Assembly (NCBI RefSeq): GCF_003362725.1 | Contig: NZ_QKTV01000003.1 | Span: forward strand, 186,001 to 250,000 | Direction of reading: 5' to 3' | Length of the DNA: 64,000 bases | Source of the DNA: Winogradskyella aurantiaca | Lineage (GTDB): Bacteria; Bacteroidota; Bacteroidia; Flavobacteriales; Flavobacteriaceae | Shown: piece by piece, positions 9,094 to 18,149 of the stretch | How the letters are laid out: each line of letters begins with the position of its first letter | Numbering within the stretch: position 1 is the stretch's first letter | Notes under the pieces: generated by a model | Seen by the model: the letters and a program-made list of their open reading frames with translations, nothing else | Database searches by the model: none | What the model was told of the DNA's origin: nothing | Made by a program: the position numbers and the translations under genes

Positions 9094-9993
9094 ATGCCCG
9101 ATTTCCCTAACATTATCTTATTCGCTATCCCATTTTTTATTCTGGCCATGTTGCTAGAATTATATGTGACTCTAAAACAGAACATCAAAACCTATGAACC
9201 CAAGGATGCTTTCTCGAGTATAGCTATGGGACTGGGAAATGTATTTATTGGTTTTTTAAGTAAAGCATTAGTTCTTTTGGCATTGACATGGGTTTATAAA
9301 TTCAGGATTTTTACCATTCCTGTCACCTGGTGGAGTTTTGTCCTAATATTTTTTGCAGATGACTTTTCCTATTATTGGTTTCATAGGATATCTCATGAAT
9401 GTCGCCTATTTTGGGCATCTCATGTGGTTCACCACTCTTCTCAAAAATACAATCTCAGTACAGCTTTAAGACAAACCTGGTCGGGAGGTTTTTACACGTT
9501 TATATTCTGGTTGTGGTTACCTCTTTTAGGATTTCACCCAGCAATGATATTACTTCAAATGTCCATTAGTTTATTATACCAATTCTGGATTCATACAGAA
9601 ACCATAGACCAAATGCCTAAATGGTTTGAAGCCATATTTAATACACCTTCACATCATAGAGTACATCACGGCAGCAACCCAATCTATCTGGATCGTAATC
9701 ACGCTGGTATTCTAATTATTTGGGATAAAATGTTTGGAACCTTTCAACCTGAACTTAAAAATGAAAAAGTCACCTATGGTTTAGTAAAGAACATTAACAC
9801 GTTTAACCCTATTAAGATTGCATTTTTAGAGTGGCTATATATGTTCAAAGATGCATTTACTGGACATAAATCCTTTAAAGATCGTCTTAATTACTTATTC
9901 AAACCACCTGGATGGAAGCATGATGGCAGTGGTAAAATAAGTAATGACCTAAGACGTGAGTGGTTAAACAACAAGCCAAAATCCACAAGGTAA
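9094..9993 (+). CDS. Sterol desaturase / fatty acid hydroxylase family protein
   Basis: Membrane-bound non-haem di-iron oxygenase of the sterol desaturase superfamily. The eight-histidine pattern is present: HRISH (about residue 98), HVVHHSS (about 110), and HRVHHG (about 189-194). Three or four hydrophobic segments precede and surround these motifs. The substrate is not determined by sequence; in bacteria relatives act on lipids such as fatty acids, carotenoids or hopanoids. It is translationally coupled (TAATG, one-base overlap) to an SDR oxidoreductase. Confidence 0.87.
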   Translation: MPDFPNIILFAIPFFILAMLLELYVTLKQNIKTYEPKDAFSSIAMGLGNVFIGFLSKALVLLALTWVYKFRIFTIPVTWWSFVLIFFADDFSYYWFHRISHECRLFWASHVVHHSSQKYNLSTALRQTWSGGFYTFIFWLWLPLLGFHPAMILLQMSISLLYQFWIHTETIDQMPKWFEAIFNTPSHHRVHHGSNPIYLDRNHAGILIIWDKMFGTFQPELKNEKVTYGLVKNINTFNPIKIAFLEWLYMFKDAFTGHKSFKDRLNYLFKPPGWKHDGSGKISNDLRREWLNNKPKSTR

Positions 9994-10787
9994 TGGCATT
10001 TTATAATAATAAAACCATTTGGGTCACTGGGGCTTCTAGCGGTATTGGGAAAGCATTGGCTGTCTTTTTATCACGGTATGATTGCAAGCTAATATTATCG
10101 GCCAGGCGTGAAGAAGTTCTAAATGAGGTTCGATTGGAATGTAACAATCCTGAGCGAGTGGCAGTACTTGCATTCGATTTAAAAGACTATAATTTATTTC
10201 CGGGTCTTGTTAAACAAGCAACTGATATGTTTGGGTCAGTAGACATTATGATTTTAAATGGCGGTATAAGCCAAAGGTCAGCCCTTATTGATACGGATAT
10301 AGAGGTTGACAAACAATTAATGGAAATCGATTACCTAAGTAATGTGGCCTTAAGTAAGGCTTTATTGCCACATTTTATACAAAACAAATATGGGCATTTT
10401 GTAGTAGTAACTAGTTTGATGGGCAAATTCAGTTCCCCATTCAGATCCTCTTATTGTGGTGCTAAGCATGCCTTGCATGGTTTCTTTAACGCGTTGAGAT
10501 TAGAGCATTATCGAGATAACGTGAAAGTTACCTTAGTTGGCCCTGGTTTTGTAAATACCAATATCGCTCGAAATGCATTAACAGAAGATGGTTCGTTGCA
10601 AGGACATCAAGATAAAAAAACAGAACAAGGGATGTCACCTGAGCTATTCGCTAAAAAAATGGCACGGGCTATAAGAAAGGGTAAGTTTGAAGTTTACATT
10701 GGTGGTTTTGAAAAGATTGGTGTGCTAGTCAGTCGGTTATCACCAAAGCTCATTCATACCATGGTAAAAAATATGCAGGTGCGTTAG
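9993..10787 (+). CDS. SDR-family oxidoreductase
   Basis: Classical short-chain dehydrogenase with the cofactor motif TGASSGIG (about residues 11-18), NGG motif, and catalytic Ser-Tyr-Lys in TSLMG and SSYCGAKHA. I choose ATG 9993, which overlaps the upstream stop by one base, over an in-frame start at 9960 inside the desaturase gene. The C-terminal half resembles DHRS7-like or fatty/sterol-type reductases. Coupling to the desaturase-like gene suggests both act on the same lipid. It converges on a methyltransferase gene with a 4-nt overlap of the ends. Confidence 0.87.
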   Translation: MAFYNNKTIWVTGASSGIGKALAVFLSRYDCKLILSARREEVLNEVRLECNNPERVAVLAFDLKDYNLFPGLVKQATDMFGSVDIMILNGGISQRSALIDTDIEVDKQLMEIDYLSNVALSKALLPHFIQNKYGHFVVVTSLMGKFSSPFRSSYCGAKHALHGFFNALRLEHYRDNVKVTLVGPGFVNTNIARNALTEDGSLQGHQDKKTEQGMSPELFAKKMARAIRKGKFEVYIGGFEKIGVLVSRLSPKLIHTMVKNMQVR

Positions 10788-11524
10788 GCATTGTTTTTCT
10801 CAACAATACAATAGGTACTAACACCAAAAGGAAATGAAATTTTTCCAAATAAGGGTTGTTCCGCTTTCAATATTCGATACATGATAGGGTTGAAAACTGA
10901 AAGACTTTCTAAGTCACCCTTTGCTTTTTTAGTTTCTGACGAACTCACTTTATTAAATTGCCTGTACAACCATATTAAAGGAAACAAAAATACATTCCAA
11001 TAACCTGATTTTAATATAGTTACGTTTTTATATCTAAATAAGCTAATTAACTCTCTCTTTGTATAGCGTCTCTTATGATTATTTACCACATCGTGATCAC
11101 TCCAAAGACTCATAAAGGCCGGAACAAAAATAATTAACTTCCCTTCTGGCTTAAGATGTGATAACCAGGTTTCAATTGCTTTAACATCATTTGACAAATG
11201 CTCTAAACAGTCTGAAGCTATGATGACATCAAACGAATGCTCAAACCTAAAATCCTGGGCATCTCCAACACTTACATTTTTAAGTCCGCGCGAATTGGCT
11301 TGTGAAACAGCTTTTTCACTAATATCGATGCCAAAAAGTTGATTTTGATCAAATCCATTCTTATGAAGATCTTCCAATAGTATCCCTGTAGAGCATCCAA
11401 CGTCTAGTATACTTATTGATTTAGAATTCTTATTAAGAATATTACAAACAAGTTCACGCCTGCTGCGAAACCAAAAGTGTTTTGCCTCAAGATTATGATA
11501 GGACTGTTCAAATTGAGTATCCAT
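10784..11524 (-). CDS. Class I SAM-dependent methyltransferase
   Basis: Rossmann-fold methyltransferase: motif I is ILDVGCSTGILLEDL, followed by GIDIS, and motif IV-like DCLEHL. The N-terminal EAKHFWFRSRRE stretch is typical of methyltransferases that act on glycans or lipid-linked sugars. The ATG at 11524 is preferred over a TTG three bases upstream. It follows menA by 15 nt, so it is in a menB-menA-methyltransferase unit, but it lacks the UbiE/MenG signatures and I do not assign the quinone methylation step to it. Confidence 0.82.
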   Translation of the reverse strand: MDTQFEQSYHNLEAKHFWFRSRRELVCNILNKNSKSISILDVGCSTGILLEDLHKNGFDQNQLFGIDISEKAVSQANSRGLKNVSVGDAQDFRFEHSFDVIIASDCLEHLSNDVKAIETWLSHLKPEGKLIIFVPAFMSLWSDHDVVNNHKRRYTKRELISLFRYKNVTILKSGYWNVFLFPLIWLYRQFNKVSSSETKKAKGDLESLSVFNPIMYRILKAEQPLFGKISFPFGVSTYCIVEKNNA

Positions 11525-11539
11525 CAAACCTAAGGTAAG

Positions 11540-12445
11540 CTAAAATAAAATATACCCAACCCCTAAAAGAAGTGAGAATAAAAAAGTGGACAAAGCCAGT
11601 ACTTTTAACTGCTTATCAAACGCCTCTGGATTGTCAGTTTTAGAAATAATTCTAAGATGAATCAATAAGGGTATATAGGAAATAAATACCAGAGCATTAT
11701 AACTAGAAACATAATAAAGGACAAAGAATAGAGCGGTTAAGAGCATCGCTCCGAAAACCAGGATATAATGATATTGCTTAGCCTTTTTTAAACCCAATTT
11801 TACAGCCACCGTTATTTTACCTGATTTCTCATCAGAATCAATATCTCTCATATTATTGAGATTAAGTACTGCCATACTCAACATTCCAAGAGATATGGCC
11901 GGTAACAAGACCACATGATCTAATTGCTTGACATTTAAAAAGTAGGTTCCTAAAACACTTAATAGACCAAAAAATATAAAGACAAAAACATCACCTAAGG
12001 CCTTGTATCCGTATGGAGAATCACCCATAGTATAGGTTATTGCCGCATAAACAGAGAATCCTCCCAGAGCTACAAATAGCAATACATAGAAGAAATTGGT
12101 AAAACCAAATGCAAAAAATAATAAAGCAAGAACCAAGAAAATGATAATTAGAATATTCATTTTAATAGCTTCCAGCATGTCCTGTGGTGAAATTGCTCCA
12201 CTTTGGATAGCTCTTTTTGGACCAAGTCGCTCATTATTGTCAGTCCCCTTGACCCCATCACCATAGTCATTAGCAAGGTTTGAAAGAATTTGAAGCGCTG
12301 TAGTAACCATTAGAGCCAGGATAAAAACCCCCCAGTTAAACGCTCCGTTGTAATAAGCCATACAGGTTCCAATCACAACACCAGAAACAGATAATGGCAG
12401 TGTTCTTAATCGCATGGCCGAAATCCATGGTTTTAATTTACTCAT
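11540..12445 (-). CDS. menA: 1,4-Dihydroxy-2-naphthoate polyprenyltransferase
   Basis: UbiA-family integral membrane prenyltransferase that attaches the isoprenoid tail to DHNA, giving demethylmenaquinone. The first Asp-rich motif NLANDYGDGVKGTDN (about residues 56-70) and the second, NNMRDIDSDEKSGK (about 192-205), bind the prenyl diphosphate through magnesium. About eight or nine membrane segments are evident. The N-terminal WISAMRLRTLPLS is typical of MenA. It lies 15 nt behind menB. Confidence 0.93.
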   Translation of the reverse strand: MSKLKPWISAMRLRTLPLSVSGVVIGTCMAYYNGAFNWGVFILALMVTTALQILSNLANDYGDGVKGTDNNERLGPKRAIQSGAISPQDMLEAIKMNILIIIFLVLALLFFAFGFTNFFYVLLFVALGGFSVYAAITYTMGDSPYGYKALGDVFVFIFFGLLSVLGTYFLNVKQLDHVVLLPAISLGMLSMAVLNLNNMRDIDSDEKSGKITVAVKLGLKKAKQYHYILVFGAMLLTALFFVLYYVSSYNALVFISYIPLLIHLRIISKTDNPEAFDKQLKVLALSTFLFSLLLGVGYILF

Positions 12446-12460
12446 AAAGTAACGATTGAT

Positions 12461-13300
12461 TTAGGGGATCCACTTTTTCTCAAAATTAGGTTTTCTTTTT
12501 TCAAGAAAGGCATCTCTACCCTCCTTTGCCTCATCGGTCATATATGCCAATCTGGTAGCTTCTCCAGCAAAAACCTGTTGTCCAACCATACCATCATCTG
12601 TAAGGTTCATGGCAAATTTCAACATTTTAATTGAAGTTGGTGATTTGGCTAATATTTCCTGAGCCCATTTATAGGCTTCAGATTCAAGCTCATCATGAGG
12701 AACCACCTTATTAACCATACCCATTTCAAAAGCCTCTTGCGCAGAGTAATTCTTTCCTAAGAAGAAGATTTCCCTGGCTTTCTTCTGCCCAACCATTTTT
12801 GCCAGGTAAGCAGAACCATATCCTCCATCAAAACTTGTAACATCCGCATCCGTCTGTTTAAAAATAGCATGTTCTTTACTAGCGAGAGTTAAGTCACATA
12901 CCACATGAAGACTATGTCCTCCGCCAACTGCCCATCCAGGTACAACGGCAATAACCGCTTTAGGCATAAACCGAATTAGTCGTTGTACTTCTAAAATATT
13001 GAGTCTGTGATAGCCATCTTCGCCAACGTAACCTTGATGTCCTCGAGCAGATTGATCACCACCAGAACAGAAGCTCCATACACCATCCTTAGTTGAAGGT
13101 CCTTCAGCACTCAAAAGTACTACCCCAATATTCACATCTTCATTAGCATCGTAAAAGGCATCGTATAATTCAGAAGTTGTCTTAGGACGAAATGCGTTTC
13201 TTATGTTAGGCCTGTTGAAAGCAATCCTTGCAACCCCATTGTATTTCTTATAGGTGATATCTTCATAGGATTTGGCAATTTGCCATGGAATATCTTTCAT
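12461..13300 (-). CDS. menB: 1,4-Dihydroxy-2-naphthoyl-CoA synthase
   Basis: Crotonase-fold enzyme that closes the naphthoquinone ring. Recognised by FNRPNIRNAFRP, the oxyanion-hole region GVWSFCSGGDQSARG and VVPGWAVGGGHSLHV, and the C-terminal EKRKPNF that completes the active site. I use ATG 13300 (MKDIPWQIA), giving 279 residues; the frame extends to 13384 but the added residues do not look like MenB. A TACTTTTG box on the minus strand (13321-13328) lies about 20 nt upstream of this start. Confidence 0.95.
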   Translation of the reverse strand: MKDIPWQIAKSYEDITYKKYNGVARIAFNRPNIRNAFRPKTTSELYDAFYDANEDVNIGVVLLSAEGPSTKDGVWSFCSGGDQSARGHQGYVGEDGYHRLNILEVQRLIRFMPKAVIAVVPGWAVGGGHSLHVVCDLTLASKEHAIFKQTDADVTSFDGGYGSAYLAKMVGQKKAREIFFLGKNYSAQEAFEMGMVNKVVPHDELESEAYKWAQEILAKSPTSIKMLKFAMNLTDDGMVGQQVFAGEATRLAYMTDEAKEGRDAFLEKRKPNFEKKWIP

Positions 13301-13320
13301 ATTTCTCAATATTTTGAATG

Positions 13321-13328
13321 CAAAAGTA
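13321..13328 (-). promoter_or_regulatory. Predicted -7 box upstream of menB
   Basis: An exact TAnnTTTG match (TACTTTTG read on the minus strand), 20 nt from the menB ATG. No TTG is found at the standard -33 spacing, so confidence is limited. The surrounding 250-nt gap between menB and cvfB otherwise shows only AT-rich sequence with no gene. Confidence 0.35.
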
Positions 13329-13550
13329 AGGAATAATAAACAATGATTTATGGGTTTAAATTCTACCCAAAATTGGAATATCATCCTATGTTACGATCTA
13401 TAATATTGGATCATGGCATTACAGAAATTAGACTACCATATGACATCATCAATAAGAGGATTGACCTTATAATCAATTCTTCAATTATGTTTTAATAGTA
13501 AATAAAGGATTAATTGATTCTGTTAACTGAATCGCATACGATATAATTGT

Positions 13551-14381
13551 CTAAACCAGGTAAATACCATCAGGTTCTATACGAATTTGGCGTGCTTTGT
13601 ACAAGGTCCCAATCGCTTTTTTAAAGCTCTTTTTACTCATCTCTAAAGTATCCTTAATGGCTTCAGGGTCAGATTTGTCATGAAGAGCTAGATGTCCATC
13701 ATTATCTTGAAGAGCATCTAATATTTTTTGAGCATTAGGCTCGATACTTTTGTAACCAATTTGGCCAAGTACAATGTCAAGTTTATTATCAGATCTCACT
13801 TTCTTAACTACACCTTTTAGACGGTCACCAACATTTAATTCTGAATAAATGTCCTTTTGATAAATAAAGCCTCGATGCTTGTTGTTTACAATCACATTCA
13901 TGCCTAAATCTGAAGGGTGTGAAATAATAACATTTACTTCATCAAATTTATCGACTGTTAAATTTGAGTTGTCTAAAAACTTATTAGTTCTGCTTGATGC
14001 CGCTAATCTATTAGTGCGTTCATCTAAATAACAATGTACCAGATACCAGCCTCCAGGTTTCATTTTAAAGACTTGTTCTTTAAACGGGCAAAATAATTCT
14101 TTTACCAAACCCCAGTCTAAAAAAGCACCATGCTTACTAACTTCGTTACAACGCAGAAGCGCAAAGCCACCGCGCTCAATGTAAGGTTTATCGGTGGTTG
14201 CAATAATACGCTCCTCATTATCTAAATAAACAAACACCTCAATTTCGTCACCAATATCAAACAACTGTGGGGCATACCTATTTGGAAGTAACACTTCATT
14301 GCCGTCTTCATCCCCTAAAAATAATCCAGGATCGGTATCTCTTAATATTTTAAGCTTCTTATATACTCCTAAGTCTAACAT
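13551..14381 (-). CDS. CvfB-like S1 RNA-binding protein
   Basis: 276-residue protein of the CvfB/YitL family: tandem S1-like OB domains (residues ~1-60, 65-135 and 145-210) and a C-terminal winged helix (about 225-276). Motifs such as GAFLDWGLVKELFCPFKEQ and the ending SKKSFKKAIGTLYK match the family. In firmicutes the family affects virulence gene expression and binds RNA; here a general RNA-binding regulatory role is inferred. Separated from the upstream DUF2853 gene by a terminator and so probably transcribed alone. Confidence 0.88.
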   Translation of the reverse strand: MLDLGVYKKLKILRDTDPGLFLGDEDGNEVLLPNRYAPQLFDIGDEIEVFVYLDNEERIIATTDKPYIERGGFALLRCNEVSKHGAFLDWGLVKELFCPFKEQVFKMKPGGWYLVHCYLDERTNRLAASSRTNKFLDNSNLTVDKFDEVNVIISHPSDLGMNVIVNNKHRGFIYQKDIYSELNVGDRLKGVVKKVRSDNKLDIVLGQIGYKSIEPNAQKILDALQDNDGHLALHDKSDPEAIKDTLEMSKKSFKKAIGTLYKARQIRIEPDGIYLV

Positions 14382-14413
14382 GGTGTAAAGGTATCTATAT
14401 AATTAAGACTCGT

Positions 14414-14440
14414 AAAAAAAGCGTTAATTAATATTAACGC
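14414..14440 (-). terminator. Terminator after the DUF2853 gene
   Basis: An 8-bp perfect stem GCGTTAAT / ATTAACGC with a 4-nt loop is followed, on the minus strand, by a seven-T run. It lies 15 nt past the DUF2853 stop and upstream of cvfB. Confidence 0.75.
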
Positions 14441-14455
14441 ATTTAAGAAATTTCT

Positions 14456-14797
14456 TTAACGATAAATACTCTCTTTACCAAAATGCTTCACTAGCAGATA
14501 ATACACCACAGCTCTATATTTAGTTCTGTTTGTTCGACCATAACGTTCCAAAACATCACTAATACCTTGATCCAGTGCTTCGGTATCTTCTAGACCCAAT
14601 TTTCCAATTAAATATTTGGATCTAACAGTTTCTATTTCCTTGGCATCTGAACTTGAAACCGTAGACGAATCGAGGTTGTAAATAGATGGTCCTAATCCAA
14701 TTGTTACTTTTTTAAGCAACTCAGTATCAGCATCTATGTCAAATTTATCTTTTAAATCTTTAACGTACTTGACTATAAGTTCGTCCCGTTTATTCAT
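14456..14797 (-). CDS. DUF2853 family protein
   Basis: A small soluble 113-residue protein that is all-helical in appearance. Its N-terminal motif RDELIVKYVKDLKDKF and C-terminal RTKYRAVVYYLLVKHFGKES match DUF2853, a family of known structure but unknown function. It is downstream of menD by 57 nt and followed by a clear terminator, so it may be the last gene of the thioesterase-menF-menD unit. No catalytic residues are recognised. Confidence 0.82.
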   Translation of the reverse strand: MNKRDELIVKYVKDLKDKFDIDADTELLKKVTIGLGPSIYNLDSSTVSSSDAKEIETVRSKYLIGKLGLEDTEALDQGISDVLERYGRTNRTKYRAVVYYLLVKHFGKESIYR

Positions 14798-14854
14798 TTC
14801 TAATTTTCATTAAGGTTACAGTCTTTAAAGGTACTTATTTATGCGATTTTATAA

Positions 14855-16531
14855 TCATTTAATAAATTCGAAATAATTCAATAGAACTTCATCGTTTAGT
14901 TGAGAGGGTGTAGACACTTCTAACAGCACAGGGGTATCTTCAATACGGAAAAAGGTCTTTAATTGATTATTTAAGTCAGCTTCATTAGACGCTGACAAAT
15001 ATTGAAACCCAAACATTTTGCATAGATGTTGTGCATTTAGATGGTGTTTAGTTTCAAAATACGTATCAAAATTATCAGTGTTTTTATGACCTGGAAGTAT
15101 GCGGAAGATTCCACCTCCACTATTATTTATTAAAAGAATTTTAAAATTGTTGGGGATGTAATTGTTCCATAGTGCATTGCTATCATAAAAGAAACTCAAA
15201 TCACCTGTTACAAAAAGGGTGGCTCTTCTTGAAACTACTGCTGCTCCAATCGCTGTACTCGTACTACCATCAATACCACTTGTACCTCTATTGCAAAACA
15301 TACTTGAATTATGATTCCAACGAAATAACTGTGCATAACGTATGGTAGAACTGTTCCCCATTTGTATTAACAGGTCTTTAGGCAACTGTTGTAAAAGCAT
15401 ATGAAAAACCAAAAGATCTGAAAATGGAATCTCCTTCATATAGTCATTGTGCAACATATCTCGATGATTAGCGATTTTTTTCCAACTGGTTCTATAAGTG
15501 CTGTTATCAGTACTTTGAAGATTGGTTTTTATCTTTTTAAACCAGGCATTTGGTGACGCTGTAACATGCTCAGTTAAATAAAAGAAGGTATCATTGGCTC
15601 TATTTGTGCCTATATGCCAATGCTCTTTGGCAGGAAAGTCTCTTAGAAAGGCCTTTATTTTCTTTGATACCACCAGTCCACCCATAGTTACTAGAAGATC
15701 TGGCTGTAAGTCTTTAAATCCTGATTCGTTCAATGGCGCAATGATCTTATCAATGGATGGAAAAAACTCATCATTAACCAAATTAGATGTCGTTTCAGTA
15801 AAAACCATCAAACCATCATCTTGGGCTAAAAAATCAATTACTTCTTGATCCAATTCATTGGGATTTAGAACTCCAACCAGTAACATTTTCTTTTTACTAG
15901 TTTTCCATAGCTCGTTAAACCGCCTCTCCTGTTCAGAATCCAATTTAGAATGTTGCTCTTGTGTAAGAGCTTTAGGTAACGGAACTAGCAATTTATCCGT
16001 TCTTCCGTATAGAGGCTCGTTAAACGGCACATTGATATGGACGGGACCATTAGATTTTAAACATGTACTTAGCGTTCTTTCAATTTCGCGTGCATTGTGT
16101 TCTAATAGACCACTATCGATCCCGGACTTCAAATTAGCCGCTGCAACTACATGCTTACCATATACATTTTCTTGATAAATAGTTTGCCCATCTCCTATAC
16201 CAATGCGGTCTTCTGGCCTATCGGCCGACAATACTACTAATGGAATATCACTAAAAAAGGCCTCAGAGATAGCTGGGTAATAGTTTAAGAGAGCACTACC
16301 AGAGGTACATAGAAGAGCTACAGGCTCTTGTAATTGTTGAGCTATACCTAACGCAAAGAAAGCAGCGCATCGCTCATCTACTATACTATAGCATTTAAAG
16401 CTTGGGTTAAAAGTAAAACCAATTGTTAGTGGTGCATTTCTACTTCCAGGAGAAATAACTATGTGTTGTATTTTATTGGCCTCACAATAGGCCACCACCA
16501 TCTGGGCTAAGGGGATATTAGAATATTGCAT
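14855..16531 (-). CDS. menD: SEPHCHC synthase (MenD)
   Basis: Thiamine-diphosphate enzyme that condenses 2-oxoglutarate with isochorismate, the first committed step of menaquinone synthesis. N-terminal VISPGSRNAPLTIGF and DERCAAFFALG are hallmark MenD motifs; the ThDP/Mg region GDLSFFYDSNALWN with INNSGGGIF is near residues 440-480. At 558 residues it has the full three-domain length. It follows menF closely (36 nt). A minus-strand TATCTTTG box at 16540-16547 could give a very short leader. Confidence 0.95.
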   Translation of the reverse strand: MQYSNIPLAQMVVAYCEANKIQHIVISPGSRNAPLTIGFTFNPSFKCYSIVDERCAAFFALGIAQQLQEPVALLCTSGSALLNYYPAISEAFFSDIPLVVLSADRPEDRIGIGDGQTIYQENVYGKHVVAAANLKSGIDSGLLEHNAREIERTLSTCLKSNGPVHINVPFNEPLYGRTDKLLVPLPKALTQEQHSKLDSEQERRFNELWKTSKKKMLLVGVLNPNELDQEVIDFLAQDDGLMVFTETTSNLVNDEFFPSIDKIIAPLNESGFKDLQPDLLVTMGGLVVSKKIKAFLRDFPAKEHWHIGTNRANDTFFYLTEHVTASPNAWFKKIKTNLQSTDNSTYRTSWKKIANHRDMLHNDYMKEIPFSDLLVFHMLLQQLPKDLLIQMGNSSTIRYAQLFRWNHNSSMFCNRGTSGIDGSTSTAIGAAVVSRRATLFVTGDLSFFYDSNALWNNYIPNNFKILLINNSGGGIFRILPGHKNTDNFDTYFETKHHLNAQHLCKMFGFQYLSASNEADLNNQLKTFFRIEDTPVLLEVSTPSQLNDEVLLNYFEFIK

Positions 16532-16567
16532 CTAGAAAACAAAGATACGAATACCATAAGGATTGCC

Positions 16568-17677
16568 CTAAAGAATACTCATCATCGTGCCTGACTTTTC
16601 TACCGTCTCCAACCACTCTTGTAAAGGTTCAGATCCTGAAACAATTCCTCCGCCTACATATACGATACTGCCCTCTTTCTCAATTTCCATACAGCGAAGA
16701 TTCACATATAATTCAGAGCTTTTAACAACTGATCGAAACACCTTGTTTTCTGTATTGCGTTTTTGAGTACTTCTTGAAGTGGAAGTTGTTTCGTTGATTA
16801 CTCCAAGAAAACCCGTATAAAAACCTCTATCATAGGATTCATTATCATGAATGAATTTTCTTGCCAAATCCTTAGGGAAGCCACAAACAGCAGGTGTTGG
16901 ATGCAATTTATATATCACTTCCGACAAGGAACAGTGTTCAGTCCTTAAACTAGCGGTAATCTCTGTTTTGAGATGTTTTAACTTACCCGCAAAAGATGTC
17001 CCAGGTTGGTCATAACTCACCTTAGATGCAATAGGTTCCAATTCTGAGACTATAAAATCAGTCACCAGTTGTTGCTCTTGAATTTCCTTTGAAGACCAAT
17101 CTTGATCGGAATCAATTGGTAGTGTCCCTGCTAAAGCCACCGTTTTTAATTGATTGCGCTTTAAACTCAATAATTTTTCAGGAGTAGCTCCAAGCCAAAG
17201 CCCCACTTTAGGATGGTACCATAAATAAGTAAAAGCGTTGTGATATTTATGAAACAACCGATCAAAAAGTAAAACAGGAGAAACATCTGGTTTGTCGATA
17301 TGAATGGCTCTTGACAATACAACCTTAGAAAGATCCGATGCCTGAATAGCTTCTATAGCTTTCTTAATAAGGTTTTGATATACGCCAGCGTCACTCTCAT
17401 CATTAGATTTTTGTACTTGAAAAGATTCATCAATAGACGTTGAACCTTCTGCTGTTAAAATTCGAGCTTTATCCTTTGGTAGTACAACAGACGGAGATTC
17501 TAAATTAAATGGAGCGAATACAAATCCTTCCTCCTTAAATCCCCGAGATTCATACAGGTTATCATTATCCTGTAGCCAGACATGTATCTCTGGGTTATTT
17601 GGATAACTAAACACGACCATCGGCAGATCTCGATCGTAATGATTATTTACCTCATCTATAAGTGAGTCGTATTTCAT
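16568..17677 (-). CDS. menF: Isochorismate synthase
   Basis: Chorismate-utilising enzyme that isomerises chorismate to isochorismate. C-terminal half carries the family motifs: KVVLSRAIHI, LGATPEKLLS, ALAGTLPI, KLHPTPAVCGFPK, and YVGGGIVSGSEP. The HPTPAVCG and LAGT motifs favour isochorismate synthase over anthranilate or PABA synthases. I use ATG 17677; a TTG lies one codon upstream. It is 4 nt downstream of the hotdog thioesterase stop, so they are one unit. The N-terminal ~110 residues are divergent, as usual. Confidence 0.92.
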   Translation of the reverse strand: MKYDSLIDEVNNHYDRDLPMVVFSYPNNPEIHVWLQDNDNLYESRGFKEEGFVFAPFNLESPSVVLPKDKARILTAEGSTSIDESFQVQKSNDESDAGVYQNLIKKAIEAIQASDLSKVVLSRAIHIDKPDVSPVLLFDRLFHKYHNAFTYLWYHPKVGLWLGATPEKLLSLKRNQLKTVALAGTLPIDSDQDWSSKEIQEQQLVTDFIVSELEPIASKVSYDQPGTSFAGKLKHLKTEITASLRTEHCSLSEVIYKLHPTPAVCGFPKDLARKFIHDNESYDRGFYTGFLGVINETTSTSRSTQKRNTENKVFRSVVKSSELYVNLRCMEIEKEGSIVYVGGGIVSGSEPLQEWLETVEKSGTMMSIL

Positions 17678-17681
17678 CAAG

Positions 17682-18107
17682 CTACGGCGTCTTTGGGAGT
17701 GATACTGTTGATAATCTACATATTGAAATTAAATTATCATCATCATCAGTAACCCGAATATCTAATAATTGAGTTGTACGTCCTTTGTGAAGAAAAGTAG
17801 CCTTGGCATATACAAATCCATTTTTAACTGCTTTTAGGTGGTTTGCTATAATTTCAATACCTCTTACAAAGAACTTATCGGTATCTATAAACACATGAGA
17901 AGCAAACGAACCAGCACTCTCGGCTAAGGCTGCTGTTGCTCCGCCGTGAAGGAGCCCATCAGGCTGATGTACTTTGGGAGTTACAGGCATTCTAGCAATA
18001 ACAAAATCATCACCAAAATCTATCATTTCAATACCTAAAGTTTCCAATAAAGTGTCTTTGGAAATAGCATTAGCTTTAGCCAGTAATTCTTTTTTCGATA
18101 TTTGCAT
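17682..18107 (-). CDS. Hotdog-fold thioesterase, probable DHNA-CoA thioesterase
   Basis: A PaaI/YdiI-type hotdog protein of 141 residues. The signature HQPDGLLHGGATAALAESAGS includes the catalytic-region glutamate and the HGG turn typical of 4-hydroxybenzoyl-CoA-thioesterase-like and DHNA-CoA thioesterases. It directly precedes menF and menD; this placement strongly suggests it hydrolyses 1,4-dihydroxy-2-naphthoyl-CoA (the MenI step). I choose ATG 18107; an extension to 18182 would overlap the divergent gene. A TAttTTTG box (18131-18138, minus strand) lies upstream. Confidence 0.85.
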   Translation of the reverse strand: MQISKKELLAKANAISKDTLLETLGIEMIDFGDDFVIARMPVTPKVHQPDGLLHGGATAALAESAGSFASHVFIDTDKFFVRGIEIIANHLKAVKNGFVYAKATFLHKGRTTQLLDIRVTDDDDNLISICRLSTVSLPKTP

Positions 18108-18129
18108 TAGGCTCTTTCTTTTTAGCCTA
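18108..18129. repeat. Inverted repeat in the divergent thioesterase/esterase promoter region
   Basis: TAGGCT and AGCCTA, perfect 6-bp arms separated by 10 nt of pyrimidines, begin right next to the minus-strand ATG at 18107 and end 21 nt before the plus-strand ATG at 18150. It could be an operator or a leader hairpin; no T-run follows on the plus strand. Confidence 0.3.
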
Positions 18130-18130
18130 G

Positions 18131-18138
18131 CAAAAATA
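18131..18138 (-). promoter_or_regulatory. Predicted -7 box for the thioesterase-menF-menD unit
   Basis: Exact TAnnTTTG match (TATTTTTG on the minus strand), 24 nt upstream of the thioesterase ATG. The expected -33 TTG is not seen. The inverted repeat at 18108-18129 would lie over the start of transcription. Confidence 0.35.
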
Positions 18139-18149
18139 CTTAAAGTCCT

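Noticed and set aside
10784-11524. Methyltransferase as MenG/UbiE
   Set aside because: The N-terminal HFWF-type region and lack of UbiE signatures fit a glycan- or lipid-type methyltransferase better.
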